From Prorocentrum cordatum (taxonomy: Eukaryota > Sar > Dinophyceae > Prorocentrales > Prorocentraceae): 64,000 nucleotides of DNA. Position 1 is the stretch's first letter. Each line of letters starts with the position of its first letter. The notes beneath the pieces were generated by a model. It saw nothing but the letters and a program-made list of their open reading frames with translations. It did not search any database and was not told the DNA's origin. Below are positions 34,391 through 45,148 of this stretch, one piece after another. The DNA lies in NCBI GenBank assembly GCA_963575745.1, contig CAUYUJ010001370.1, positions 224,501 through 288,500 on the forward strand. The letters run 5' to 3'. The position numbers and the translations under genes were made by a program.

Positions 34391-34800
34391 GTAATGCTAA
34401 TGACGATGATGATGGTGATGATGCTGATGATGATAATGATGATGATGCTGATGATACTGATGTTGATGATGATGATGCTGCTGATGATGATACTGCTGGC
34501 GATGATGACTATATTATTGGCCCCAACATTACTATCATGATGGTATTGTTGGTACTGGTGATGATGATGCTAATGTTGCTTATGATGGTGCTGATGTTGA
34601 TGTTGATGTTGATGATGATGTTGATACGGATGGTGATTCTGATGATGATGATGCTGATTATGATGATGACGATGATGACGACTATGATGACGTTTATTAT
34701 GATGGTGGTGATTGGGATGATTACGATGATGCTGGTGATGCTGTTGATGATGATGTTGATGATGATGCTATTGGTGGTGGTGATGATGATGAGGAGGAGG
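33550..34800 (+). repeat. (GAT)n-derived array, 1.2 kb
   Basis: Degenerate GAT/GCT/GGT trinucleotides with pure (ATG)n cores at about 33800-33856 and 34340-34390. Period three keeps all frames open, giving Met/Leu or Asp runs. No gene. Confidence 0.95.
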
Positions 34801-36417
34801 AGGAGGATGGTATGGTGGGAGGAGGAGGCGGAGGAGGAGGAGGAAGCGCAGCACGGGGAGGAGGAGGTTTGAGGAGGAGGAGGAGGAGGAGGCCAACCAA
34901 CTTCGCGTCGTCGACGACCCCTCCGCCTTTCATCTGGCTGTGCATGTGTTAAACAGACAACTTCTCATGTCTCCATCTGATCCGACCTACATACTCACTG
35001 CCTACGGCACGACCGCGGCAGCAGCAGCACCAGCATCACCTTACGACAGAGCCTGCACATCCTGCTTCCGACCTAGTTCTGCGACACGGATTCTAGGGGC
35101 CTCCGACGACAGCCGCCGAGAGTTTCCATCCTTTCTCCGCGTGAAAAGGGCCTCCATAACCGTGTACGGCCTTGACACTCGGTGGGTAGGAGACCCTCGA
35201 GGGCGGGAGCGGGCGTGGACGCCACAGAGACCAACAGCCTCTATTCCTCCAGCCGTTCGTCGTCTACCCATCACGTACCGCTTCCGCTTCAAGTGCTGTG
35301 GGGCCTGGCCGCGGCCTCTCCGCCGGCGCCCCTTACTGATCTCCAGGAGCAGCCAGGCAGAGAGGGACCAGGTGGGGCCGTCACCTCCGGCGGCCTCTAA
35401 GAGCCCCCTTCTACGGTCCAGCAGCTGGTACTGCCCCACTTCGGCCCCTCGGCCTGCCCACCCCCCGCCCCTCCTTGTGGCTCGGGACGATCGAGGTGGT
35501 ACGGGAAGAAATGGGTATAAAGACCGACAGTAGTTCCTGTTCATTTTGAACAGGGCTCGCTGTCGGTGTCGCCGCGGCCTGTGTCCACTTGAGACAGAAG
35601 ATCGCCTGCCCAACAGCGGCCGCGACTGGTTCGGGACAACATTTGTCGTTTGGCATCGTTCGCATTTTTGCTGTACCCATTTCGGGCGTTCAAATTGGCG
35701 GTCCACCCTGCGGGACCCGCGCGCCGGCTTGACCGCCGCCCCACGTCGCATCTGTCTTGTCCCTCCCTTGCTTGTTCGGTCTTTCGGTTCGCCTTCCTGT
35801 TCGGTCCCCATTCGTGTCCTCCTCTGGCGCTCTGTGGTGCAATGGCATGTTCGATTCACATCTTTCAGATTTTAAAATGGACCGCACTCACATGCAGGTT
35901 TGGGAGGCAGGGCAGTTCGGTCCGACTCCTCATCCCGCTCGCCAGGCCCATCGACGGTCGTCGGGCCGTTTCCCCCTCGCGCACCAGACGCTGGGACGGG
36001 GGCGGGGCAACGGCTGCGCCCTCGGCGCGGGACCAGTTCGAGCTCGAGCTCGAGTTCGAGGGGGAGGAGAAGGAGGAGGAGGAGGAGGAGGTAGAGGAAA
36101 GACCGCCTCTGTCCTCCCCCTCCCTTCCTCCTTCCCATGCATCCTGCCTCCCTCCCTCCTCCCTCCTCCCTCCCGCCCTATTTTTGTTTGCCTCCTTTCC
36201 CGATCGTCCTTCTCCCTCGTCCCCCTCTCCTCGTCATTCTCTTTCGTCCTCGTCCGCGTCTTCCCCCTCATCATCCTCGCCCACCTGATCGTGCGCCTGG
36301 TTCGGCTGCGCTCCCCCTGCTGCCTGTCTCCCCCGTGCTCTGCCTGGGGCTCTCTCCTGAAGAGGTGTGCTCGTGGCACAGTGGCGTGGCGAGGAGGTGT
36401 GCGTAAGGCGGGGGGGG
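34801..36417. other. GGA run then unique sequence; no gene chosen
   Basis: GGA-rich to about 34890. From 34940 to 35530 a + frame is open and fairly varied, but opposite-strand frames are equally long and neither has a recognised motif. A pyrimidine block follows at about 36100-36290. Confidence 0.4.
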
Positions 36418-36823
36418 CGAGGAGGAGGACGACGACGACAACGATGGAGACGGCGCTGGCAGGGCCACGACGATGACGACGACGAAAGCGACGACGAGAA
36501 CGACGACGACGAAGAAGATGACGCCGCGGGGGACGGCGATGGCCACGAGGACGAAGTGGACGATGAAGAAAATGGAGATGAGGACCTCGTAGCCTTCATC
36601 GTCCTCCTCGGCCTCGTCATCGTGCTCACAGTCCATGTCGTCCTCGTCCTCGCCGTCCTCGCCGTTCTCGTCCTCGGGGTCCTCGTGGACGACGATGATG
36701 ACGACGATGACGACGACGACGACGACGGCGGCGGTGGCGGCGGCGGCGACAGCGGCGACAGCGGCGACAGCGGCGACGGCGGAGGCGACGGCGACGAAGA
36801 AGGCGACGGCGACGAAGAAGGCG

Positions 36824-36859
<36 letters not shown>

Positions 36860-37060
36860 GCGGCGACAGCGGCGACAGCAGCACAGCGGCGACAGCGGTG
36901 GCGACGGCGACGAAGAAGGCGACGGCGACGACGACGACGACCACGACCACGACGACGACGGTGGCGGCGGCGGCCGCGGCGGCGGCGGCGACTGCAGCGA
37001 CGCCGACGCAGAACGCGACGGCGACGGCGATGGCGACGGCGGCCATGCAGCGGCGACGGG
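36418..37060 (+). repeat. (GAC)n/(GGC)n degenerate trinucleotide array
   Basis: Long ACG/GCG trinucleotide block with pure cores near 36690-36730 and 36810-36870. The frames encode Asp/Gly, Thr/Ala or Arg runs only. Confidence 0.93.
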
Positions 37061-37199
37061 CCCGCTGTCCCCGCCGCGCGGCCGCGCGAGGCGCTGATCC
37101 GCTCAGGGCAGTGCCTGGACAGGAGCTGCCGGTACGCGCACAGCAAGGAGGAGCTGCGGGCCGCGCCCGGGGTCGGCCCAGATTGGCGCGGGAGGGCTT

Positions 37200-37536
37200 C
37201 GCCCTCCTCTCTACTTTTGCCTTCCTCCTTCTCCTCCTCCTCTTCCTCCCTCCTTCCTCCTCCTTGCTGCTCCTCCTCCTCTTCCTCCTTCTCTTCCTCC
37301 TCCCTCCTCCCTCCTCCCTCCACAATTACTCAATATGAAAATACTCTCCCTCTTTCCCTGATGGCGTCCGGGTGATGGCCGCGCATTCTCCGCGTATTGT
37401 TTTTTTACACACAGGATGCCCTGGAAATCCCGGGAAACGACTCTCGCTGAGGCGCCGGCGTCATTTTCGGGCCGAACGCCCCCCGCGTATTGTTTTTTTT
37501 ACACACAGGATTCCCAGGAAACGGGTTTTCGCCTGC

Positions 37537-37571
<35 letters not shown>

Positions 37572-37573
37572 CT

Positions 37574-37610
<37 letters not shown>
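37200..37610 (+). repeat. TCC array, short direct repeats, poly(T) and (TA)n
   Basis: TCC-rich 37200-37320. CGCGTATTGTTTTTTTACAC occurs at 37391 and again at 37484. A poly(T) run (about 37540-37571) is followed by (TA)n (about 37578-37606). CTCTCGCTGAGGC recurs at 37441 and 37616. Confidence 0.85.
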
Positions 37611-37611
<1 letters not shown>

Positions 37612-37787
37612 AATGCTCTCGCTGAGGCACCGGCCTCATTTCTGCTCCCGAATCGTTCAGAATCGTGCTCCCGCTGCGGCGTGGGCCTCATTTTCGGATC
37701 GGTGTTCGGCCTCCGTCGTTCAGGATGGCGTTCTCGCCCCAGCGCGGGCCTCTTTCTCGCGCGCCCATCCGCCCGCCACCACCGCGC

Positions 37788-37960
37788 CGCACCACCACCA
37801 CCACCACCACCACCACCACCACCACCACCACCACCACCACCACCACCACCACCACCACCACACAACCACCACCAGCACCAGCACCACCACCAGCACGCGC
37901 ACCAGCACCAGCACCACCACCACCACCACCCACCACCACCACCACCACCACCACAACACA
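37788..37960 (+). repeat. (CAC)n array
   Basis: Near-perfect CAC/ACC trinucleotides, giving His, Thr or Pro runs in the three frames. Confidence 0.96.
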
Positions 37961-38287
37961 CCACGCACGCACGCACGCACGCACGTGCACCACCACCCAC
38001 TACGCACGCGCGCGCGGAGCCACAGGTCCGCTACGACACGCGTCCGCGGATAGAGAAAATCAGCGCCATGGTAAGGGATGGGAGGGAGGGGTAGGACGTC
38101 AGATATGACGCGAGCGCACCTAGCTTGCCCCCACCCCTCCTCCCTCTCCCCCTCCCTCCCCCTCCTCCCTTTTTCCCTCCTTCCTCCCCTCTCCCTCCCC
38201 CTCCTTCTTTGGAGCTGTCCGGAACGGCCCTTTGAGAGGTGCGAACCTCCTCGGGCCAGGGCAGCTGCCGTGCGCGTCGCCCCTGCC

Positions 38288-38309
38288 GGGCGCCTGCCGG
38301 CAGGCGCCC
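38288..38309. repeat. Perfect 22-nt palindrome
   Basis: The 11-nt halves starting GGGCGCCTGCC are exact reverse complements, in an otherwise unassigned GC-rich stretch. Confidence 0.95.
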
Positions 38310-38664
38310 AGCAGCCCCGCGCCACGAGAGACTTTTTTGGCCGGCGCTGCAGCCGACCGGGACCGACGCCTCACTCTGCCGCGCGGGAGGCTCGGCTTCG
38401 CGGCCCGAGTGGGCCGGTGGCTTCGTATGATGGGCCTGCTTTCCACCACCACCACCACCATATGTTGGAGGGGGGAAGGAGGTGGAGGGTGAGGAGGAGG
38501 AAGAAGAGGAGCAGGAGGAGGAGGACCCCCTCCCCCTCCCACTTCGGCGGTGGAAAACAAGCCGACCATCGTATAAGCGATGTGGCCGCCCTCGTTCGTT
38601 TTGGTACCGCTCTGTCCGATCGCGAGCCTGGCCCTCCAGAAGGTCTTGGTGCCCTTCAGCCATC

Positions 38665-38859
38665 GGGGAACAAACAGTGACAGAAACATAGAAGCTTGGA
38701 GGTCCACGCAGATTTCTCGGATCGGCGTTGGGGCCTCCTGGCGGCGCCTCCGGCGCCGCTCCTGGCGCGCTCCGCGCGCCAGGGAGGGGGGTCCAGTGCC
38801 GAGCTGAGAAATCCGCGCGGACCTCCAAATTTTTATGTTTATGCCATTGCTTGTTCCCC
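38665..38859. mobile_element. Foldback element with about 70-nt inverted arms
   Basis: The left arm from 38665 (GGGGAACAAACAGTGACAG...) and the right arm read inward from 38859 (GGGGAACAAGCAATGGCAT...) are alike at about 80% of positions over some 70 nt, including a GGAGGTCC block and an identical GATTTCTC block. The GC-rich centre continues to pair loosely (CTGGCG/CGCCAG). Pairing stops just outside 38665 and 38859. No coding capacity. It is a foldback or MITE-like element, or an intronic hairpin element; CCCCAG lies 8-16 nt beyond the right end. Confidence 0.75.
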
Positions 38860-39900
38860 TAAGCAAGCCCCAGCAGGTCCTGGTCAGCCCCCTTGTCCTG
38901 GACCCGAGCCTGTTCGTGGAGCCACCGTGCCTGACCGAGGCGGTGCTCGTTTCCCGCGTGCTGGTGCTGCTGTTCGTTGTCCCGCGTGATCACCGGGCTT
39001 TGCGCCGTCGGCTGCACCTCCTGCGGGCGCCAGTGCGGGAGCCGGCGCGAGGCCGATGGCGCCTGTGCAGCCGCCAGCCCATTGCACTCCTTGCGCCCTG
39101 TAGGCGTCACCATGCCAGCTCCTGCCTGGACGCCCACGCTGTCCTTGTCTCCAGCTTTGCCGACGGCTGGGGTTGCTACTCCACACGCCAGTGCGGCGGG
39201 TAGAGTTGTCCTCGTCCCACCGCGCTGGCCGAGGAGCAGGCTCTGGTGCCCGCACCTGCCGCCCCGGCCCTCGTACGGGTGAGCTCTGGCGTGCGCATGT
39301 GGTGGAAACGTGTAGCTCTGGATCGGGCTGCCGCTCCGGAGCGTGCGGCGCCTGCAGACTCTGGAGCGTGCTGCCGCCGCTGCTGATCGGCAGGCGCTGC
39401 GCCTACAGGACGCCGCCTCTGCTGCCCAGCCCAAGGAGCTCCACGGAGGCGAAGCGGCCGCTGCTCCCGCAGTCGTTGCTGGAGTGCCACAGACAGATGT
39501 CGCTCGTGCCTCTCGGACTAATGTTCTTGCCGCGCCCACAGGCCATCGGCGCGGAGGTGGGCAAGCCCTTCCCCTTCGGCGTCCCCTGTCGGGGCCCAGG
39601 GGAGGCGGCGAGGCAGCCTACGGACCCGACCCCGCGCCAGCTGCAGGAACACGACCCTGGGCAGTCATTGGAAGATGATGCTGACCGTCGAGCTGGTGTT
39701 TGTCTCCCTTCTCGCACTGCGGTACCTGATGGCCCGGGTCTTGCAGATGCGGTTCTTGTTGTCCTTCTGGACGTGAGCGGCGGCGACCAGTTTCCGTGCC
39801 CGTCCGCGAGCGCTATTTAATTATTCTGGGTGCTTGAGCCGCACGCAGTTCGGCAGTTGCCTGCCCACGTCCATTAAGCAGAAGAACGTCGAGGTGGAGG
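38860..39900 (+). other. Coding-like GC-rich region, model unresolved
   Basis: Several + frames are open and alternate in protein-like quality, as expected of short exons separated by small introns. A helical Ala/Arg/Gln-rich stretch (LERAAAAADRQALRLQDAAS) is in one frame near 39350-39430, and KPFPFGVPCRGPGEAAR in another near 39565-39615. I cannot define exon ends or a family. Confidence 0.3.
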
Positions 39901-39959
39901 TAGGTCGCCGCAGATCAAAGTCCCCGGACGTTCAGAAGTGGTGTATTGCAATGGACTTG

Positions 39960-40087
39960 GCATCCCTGGGACGTGTGCACTTTTTCTTTCGGCGAGGACC
40001 ATCGAGGAGTATCCTTGATCATTTGGCGAAAAAACCACGCACGAAACCGACAAAAACACATGGAATGGACGTCCGAGCGATGGCCAG
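39960..40087 (+). mobile_element. Introner-like element, copy 1
   Basis: 128 nt from GC (39960-39961) to AG (40086-40087). The left end GCATCCCTGGGACGT is a degenerate inverted copy of the right end ACGTCCGAGCGATGGC. The middle shares CGGCGAGGACCATCGAGGAG and TGATCATTTGGCGAAAAA with the other copies. Confidence 0.7.
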
Positions 40088-40301
40088 TGGAAGTGGACTC
40101 GTCTTCGCTGACCTCAATCTGAGACGGCCGTGTCGACGCGTGAGTTGGCGTCTCGCCTCGACCTTGCTGCTGCCGAAGCTCTTATTCACACGTGCGTGCG
40201 CTGGTGGGTCTGGGCAGGACCGTGTGTTTCTCAGGCATTCAGTTGCGACGATATGCTTGTCAATACGCGCTTGGCCTAGCTTGGCCGAAAGTTAACCAGG
40301 A

Positions 40302-40427
40302 GATCGCTCCGACGCGTGAATTGTTCTCCCGGCATGGACCATCGAGGAGCGTTTGGGTCCATCTTGCGAAAAATACACGCACGAATCCGAAAAATGAACG
40401 AGGAGTGGACGTCCGAGCGATGGCGAG
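40302..40427 (+). mobile_element. Introner-like element, copy 2
   Basis: 126 nt from GA (40302-40303) to AG (40426-40427). The left end GATCGCTCCGACG pairs with the right end CGTCCGAGCGAT. The middle has GGACCATCGAGGAGCG and CTTGCGAAAAATACACGCAC. The length is a multiple of three and both flanks share an open frame. The GA donor is unusual but known in dinoflagellates. Confidence 0.65.
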
Positions 40428-40498
40428 GAGGAGGTTGAGGTTTCGGGGTTGGAGGGTGGGAGGCGGTAGAGGAACATGAATGTAGGTCTGTGTCCCAG

Positions 40499-41002
40499 AC
40501 GTATTTTTTCCCTCCAACCCGTCCTCCCTCGCTTATTCCAAATGGTGGGTGTTGGCCCAGAACCTACCATGGTCGAAGACTCGTGAAGAAGGCTTCTTGG
40601 ACTATATGCGTCGCGTCCTCAACTCCGGCAACTACAACGAGTGAGCCTTCTGGCGCTCCGGCGCCCCCGCGGGGCTCATAGGGCCGTCCCTCCAGAACGT
40701 TTTCCGGCGCTCTCGCTCTCGCTCTCTCTCCCTTCTCCCTCCTCCGTGCTTGTGCTCTTCGAGTGCGAGCCCAGCGAGACCATTCGTCTTTCGCGCCGCG
40801 AGTTGTCAGCAGGCCGTTCAACGCCAGGTTAGCCTAGCATGTGCTCCTCCGTTGGAACAGCGCGCAGACAATCGCGTCGTGTCGGTTCCCCGCCGCCGTC
40901 TCGTCGCGCGTCCCGGGTTTGGGGCCGAATCTATTCTTCTTCTCTTCTCGGGAACACCGCAGCGCGGGCTTGCAAGGAACGCACACGTTCCAGAGGAATG
41001 AG
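40499..41002 (+). CDS. Candidate three-exon gene fragment
   Basis: Three short exons join in one frame. Exon 1 (about 40499-40640) reads FFPSNPSSLAYSKWW then NLPWSKTREEGFLDYMRRVL, and its donor is GTGAGC. Exon 2 (40775-40827), after a pyrimidine tract and CCCAG, reads ETIRLSRRELSAGRSTP, with donor GTTAGC. Exon 3 (40963-41002), after CCGCAG, reads ARACKERTRSRGM, with donor GTATGT. Phases 2, 1 and 2 agree at each junction, which is unlikely by chance. I do not recognise the protein. It presumably extends both ways. Confidence 0.5.
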
Positions 41003-41312
41003 GTATGTGTCCCAGCCTCTGCTTACTTCTCGTTCCTGCCTCCTTCCCGAGGCTGGAGGTTTTGGATGTGTTTCCCAGTCGAACTCCATCATTCTCGGTA
41101 TTCCATCCCCTTCCCCTCTTTCCTCGTACTCCTGCGACCGCCTGTGCTGGACGGCCTGTGCCGGCTAGGCCGCTTGATTGGGAGGGGGTCGGTGGACAGG
41201 ACCAGAGAGCGGGGTGTGGAGGATACGGGTAGGAGGATCTGCTCCTTGGCTAGCCTCGGCGCTTTGGGGCGACGCGTCCCGCCAGGTTCGTCTTTGAGGT
41301 GTTGCTGTCTTG

Positions 41313-41428
41313 GCATCGCTCGGACGTGTGCATTTTCTCTCGGCGAAGACCCTCGGGGAGCGTCCTTGACCGTCGGGCCGCACGACACCGAAACACGCGC
41401 AGGGAACGGACGTCCGAGCGATGGCGAG
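41313..41428 (+). mobile_element. Introner-like element, copy 3
   Basis: 116 nt from GC (41313-41314) to AG (41427-41428), with exact 14-nt inverted ends CATCGCTCGGACGT / ACGTCCGAGCGATG. Removing it joins ...ARFVFEVLLS to CRASLRTLPWRRC in one open frame. Confidence 0.75.
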
Positions 41429-42141
41429 CCGTGCTTCTCTTAGAACTCTGCCTTGGCGCCGGTGCAGAATGTCCACGCCAGTGTTGTTTTCCTCGGTCAG
41501 CGCTTGCTGTGCACTGTTAAGGCTCCAGCGCCAGTTTCATTTGGCGAGTTCAACTCGGGAAAAAGCGGCACTCAATGAGTGCCGTTTTTTCTTGACCAGC
41601 CAGCGGTGTAGATGCGCAATCCTAAATCCTCCCCCCCACCCTCGCCTAATTGCGTTTCCTTCCCCCTGTCCCTCCGCATGTTCCTCCCCTCTTCCTCCCT
41701 CCTCCCTTCTCCTCCGCATTCTCCCCCTCCCACCTTCCAGCTCCATCGTCCATCGCCCTCGTCTTCCTTCGCCTGCTACGTCGATTTGCAAGCTCCTTCT
41801 CCTTTTCACTTTATTGTGCGTCCCTGCTCCCGTCCCTCCTATGTTACCTCTGTCCCTCCTCCTCCTCCTCATCCACTCGTTCCTCCTCCCTCCTCCTCAT
41901 GCGGCTATTGACTGTTGACGTCCCTGAACACGACGACGGGTTCCCTCTCATCCTCGATCTTTGAGTTTCGTGGATCGTGGAACGAATTTCTGTGACGTGT
42001 CTTGCCCTTTCCTGAGCCTCCTTCCTCTGGAGGTCGCCTGAGACTCCTGGCTGCAAACCACCCCGACCTCCATCACCGGCGTTTACTAAGCAGACCCAAC
42101 ATGTTCCAAAGCAGTCCAGCCCCGTTCGTTTTCTTCTTTAG
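41429..42141. other. Exon-like start, then pyrimidine-rich sequence
   Basis: The frame after introner copy 3 stays open through RASLRTLPWRRCRMSTPVLF and on into the TCC-rich 41630-41910 block, which looks intronic. A hairpin, CGGCACTCA/TGAGTGCCG with a 1-nt loop, followed by TTTTTT, lies at 41566-41590. Confidence 0.4.
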
Positions 42142-42290
42142 GTGCAGTTGCCAAAGGGCTCCGCTTCTAGGGGTGCTCATGAGGTTGCTTCTTTGCCCCA
42201 GCAGATACCCCCGCGAGACCTTCTGGACCTCTGTTTGCTCCTCCTCCTCCTTCGACGCCGGGCAGCTCTGAGCTACTAGAGCCAAGCTCG
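42142..42290 (+). CDS. Candidate exon
   Basis: After a pyrimidine tract ending TTTAG (42137-42141) a frame opens as VQLPKGSASRGAHEVASLPQ and continues to about 42230. Another frame (SSELLEPSSPPRDEKADHRA) is protein-like from 42240 to 42350. The 3' boundary and any link to the neighbours are unknown. Confidence 0.3.
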
Positions 42291-44408
42291 CCACCTAGAG
42301 ACGAGAAGGCGGATCATCGGGCCCTTATGCCCCTCCTCCGAATGACTTGACCTTGTTGGCTGCGCAGTTCCGAATGGGGATACGCAGTACTGATGCGCGC
42401 GGGCATATTTGGGGCTGCCCAAAGCGGAAAGGTTAGGCCATCGGCCGTCACCCTCCTCCCCACTGGATCAACCAGGATATGGATGGAAAATAAGAAGCGG
42501 TCTCGTGGGGTCCAGCCCTGCTGTCAGTCAGACCTCTCCCACCTCCACCTCCTCCTTCTTCTCCTCCCCCTGTTCCTTCCCCCTCCAGCCTTTGTCTTTA
42601 TTGTGCAGATACCTCCTCCCTGTTTACTCCCAGGCATGTTAATAGGTCGGGCTGTGGCTTGCAACAGTTTCACGGATGGAGGCGGGTCGTTTTCAAAATG
42701 TGGTTCTCGCCAAAGCGCCGCGCATTCCGAAGGTTAACGGATGGAGGAGGGGGATGGTTTTCAAATTGTGGTTCTCGGTTCAGCGCCTCACACATTCGTT
42801 CCCAACAGTTGCATACATGATGCATGTCAAATCAAGGTAAGGCGAATCCACCAAAGCCGAGGTAGATCCAGAGGCTCCAGATAGATCTGAAGATTTCGTG
42901 GAAGCTCCAGCACGAGTCGAGGGGAAGCAGTAGTCTTTGAGCCCTCAGAGGGGGTGTCGTTCTTGTTTCGGCAGGAAGCTCCAGTTCGGAGAGGCCAGGC
43001 AATCGCAGGCAGAGGGTCATCATTCCAGCGGTTCTGGCCGGAAGGTTACCCTGCCTTCTGTCAGTGGCCACCCCTTTCTGTAGAGCGACGAAAGCTGCTT
43101 GCGCATCGAGAAGCATGTCTTGCGCATGTCTTTACTCAGTCTGGCTCAGACACCTCTCCGCAGCTGGCCCGAGCCTAGCCGAGCTTCCTGGGATCCGCGT
43201 GGGCGACGATGATGGTGCTGTATTTGTTGAAGGGACGCAGTTCCACGCGCAGGCATACCGTGGAGTTTTCTCGAAGTCCCGGCGAGTGAATTGAAGTTTC
43301 AGCCCAGGCGGGATCCGTAGCTATTTCATTTCGGATCAAGCGGTTTCGCTCAGACAGTTCAGCTCAGGCCCTGCTGTCTTGCGGCGTACTTGTTGTCTGC
43401 ACGCGTTCGAGGCAGCGGCGCGAGTGATGCCGGCCGTGCAGCCCAAGAGACCTGCCACCAGTTATCGAAGGCGCCTCAGGCGAGCCGCCGCCGCCCCCCT
43501 GTGGCCAAGCAGAGAAGCCCGAAGAGCATCTTGGGCTCCTCCTGCGGCCCCTCGGGCCAGCCTTCGAGCCCCTCGGGCCCTCTCGGCGACCTCCCTCCTG
43601 TGCTCTCTCGGAGCTCGCCTGTGGCCCTCTCGGGCCGTCTTGGCCGCCTCCCTGGGCCATCCCTGGCCCTGTCGGGGCCATCTTCACTTTTTTTCGCTGC
43701 TCTCCTCCTCCTGCCCGTCTCCTCCTCTCCGTTCCAGCCGCGTCCGCTTTCCCTCTCTGTGCCTTGCGCTGCACTGAAAATGAAACCAGAGTGTAATCAG
43801 ATCTGCTGGCTCAGTGCTTTGAGCCTCGAGTGCTCTGACCAGACGCTTCTGTCCTGATGCCCTTAACACCGAAAACTGCGGCCGTCCTGCACCGTCTTGG
43901 GACTCTCTGGCTGTCTTCGCCCCCTTCGGAGGCGCCGTGTCCCAGACGACCCGCCGTGGCGACGCTGCTCGGGGGCGGTCTGCAACGACCACTCGGGGCC
44001 AGGCGCTCAGCTGAGGGACACATGCTTCGCGGGGCGGTAAAGCGATTGCAGTCAACTCTGGCGTTGAGGATCTTCCCCTCTCGAAAGGGCACCTTGCATC
44101 ATTTTGTTCTGGCCATCCTGAGCACTTTCGGGATCGCGCATCCTTGGCTTTGGCGCCGTTCCCAGGGTCTTACAATCTCAAATTGCATCCTTATCGCTCA
44201 TTTTGACTGTATTTGATTCTAGGGAGTGTCGCGCGCATCCAGCACGCCTGAGACACGTTCATTCGCAAAGGTCCACAGATGGCCACATTTCTGAGGGGCA
44301 GCGCGAATGATTCCTAGGTCGCCTCATTGTCACTTCGTATTACCTGCTTGCCGTATTTCGCTCTTTTCTTGTAAACCTTACCTTCGCAGCCTGGTGGCCC
44401 CCTCGCAG
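42291..44408. other. No supported gene
   Basis: Contains a 65-nt spaced direct repeat (GTTTTCAAAATGTGGTTCTCG-like at about 42690 and 42756) and GCCCTCTCGG-type decamers near 43500-43680 (family A-like). Pyrimidine-rich stretches may be introns of the HMG-box gene that follows. Confidence 0.4.
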
Positions 44409-45112
44409 GGGCGCCGTTGGATTTCCTTTTTGCAACCGAGCACCGAGGGGCTGTGGCCAAGAGTCTAGGTCAAGCCGCAGACCGGAAGAGCGTTTCCGCA
44501 GCCTTGGCCGACAAGTGGAAGTCTTTGGACCCAAATCAGAAGAAGCAATACGAGGAGGCTTGGCGACAAAGCAAGGCCGAGTATGACGATAATATGAGGG
44601 CCTTCAAAGAGTCTGGCGGTGTCGTGGCCCCGAAGGCTGCCCGTGGGACCCGCAGGAAGCGTGGGAGCGGACCTGCGTCCCACCCAGGTGGCCGTAATGC
44701 GACACTTCAGGAGTTTTCTGATGAGGATTTCCTCGCAGAGATTGCCCATCGTCTTGTAAAGCCAGGCTTTGCAAGTCTACTGGCACAGCGCCTGTCTACG
44801 TCGGATCAGCAGGGTGCAAAGCGGAGAAAAGCAGCTGTGGATGGAGAAGAGCGGCAACGAGAAGCAGGCGAGCCATCAGAGCCAGGCAATCTTGTCCTTC
44901 CAACAACAACGATCGAGCAGGCGGAGCAAGCATCAGTCAACGCTGCCGAGCAGGAAGGCTTTGAGAGTTGGCTCGCGGCGCGGTGGGAGAAATTCAAGTC
45001 CCTGGCAGACGGCAAGTCGAGCAAGAAGATACGAGCATTCGGACTGCAGCGGTGGGCTGAATTGTCCGACGAGAAGAAGCAGAAGTGGTGCAAGAAGGAA
45101 GATGAGAGCTGA
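44409..45112 (+). CDS. HMG-box protein, last exon
   Basis: The exon starts after CCCTCGCAG (44408) and ends in TGA at 45112. The N-terminal part, DFLFATEHRGAVAKSLGQ...VSAALADKWKSLDPNQKKQYEE, has the HMG-box pattern: helix 1, then LADKW-K-LD in helix 2 and a charged helix 3. A basic linker (RGTRRKRGSG) follows, then a helical region, then a second shorter HMG-like unit near the C-terminus (FGLQRWAELSDEKKQKWCKK). HMG-box proteins bend or bind DNA in the nucleus; dinoflagellates have many and they also occur in mobile elements. There is no ATG at the start of the open frame, so upstream exons must supply it. I see no catalytic motif. Confidence 0.65.
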
Positions 45113-45148
45113 CCATCTCCGAGGCGTTCGACCACGGTCCGCCGACAG

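Noticed and set aside
33715-34872. Long Met/Leu/Asp ORF
   Set aside because: Pure product of a period-three GAT array; all frames are open.
35041-35859. 272-codon - strand ORF
   Set aside because: Arg/Gly-rich composition and an equally long + strand frame; no motif and no support for - strand genes here.
35826-35870. tRNA gene (A-box-like GTGGTGCAATGG and B-box-like GTTCGATTCAC)
   Set aside because: The boxes are about 10 nt apart, leaving no room for an anticodon arm, and no acceptor stem pairs. At most a tRNA-derived fragment.
36234-37338. Two long - strand and one + strand ORFs over 320 codons
   Set aside because: GAC/GGC trinucleotide arrays with no complex sequence.
41253-41285. Extra small exon between TAG (41253) and GTTCGT (41286)
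   Set aside because: Linking it to the proposed upstream donor leaves an intron of only about 25 nt, too short.
41566-41590. Rho-independent terminator
   Set aside because: A hairpin with six T's looks like one, but the surroundings are dinoflagellate nuclear sequence with intron-like elements. Kept only as a hairpin.
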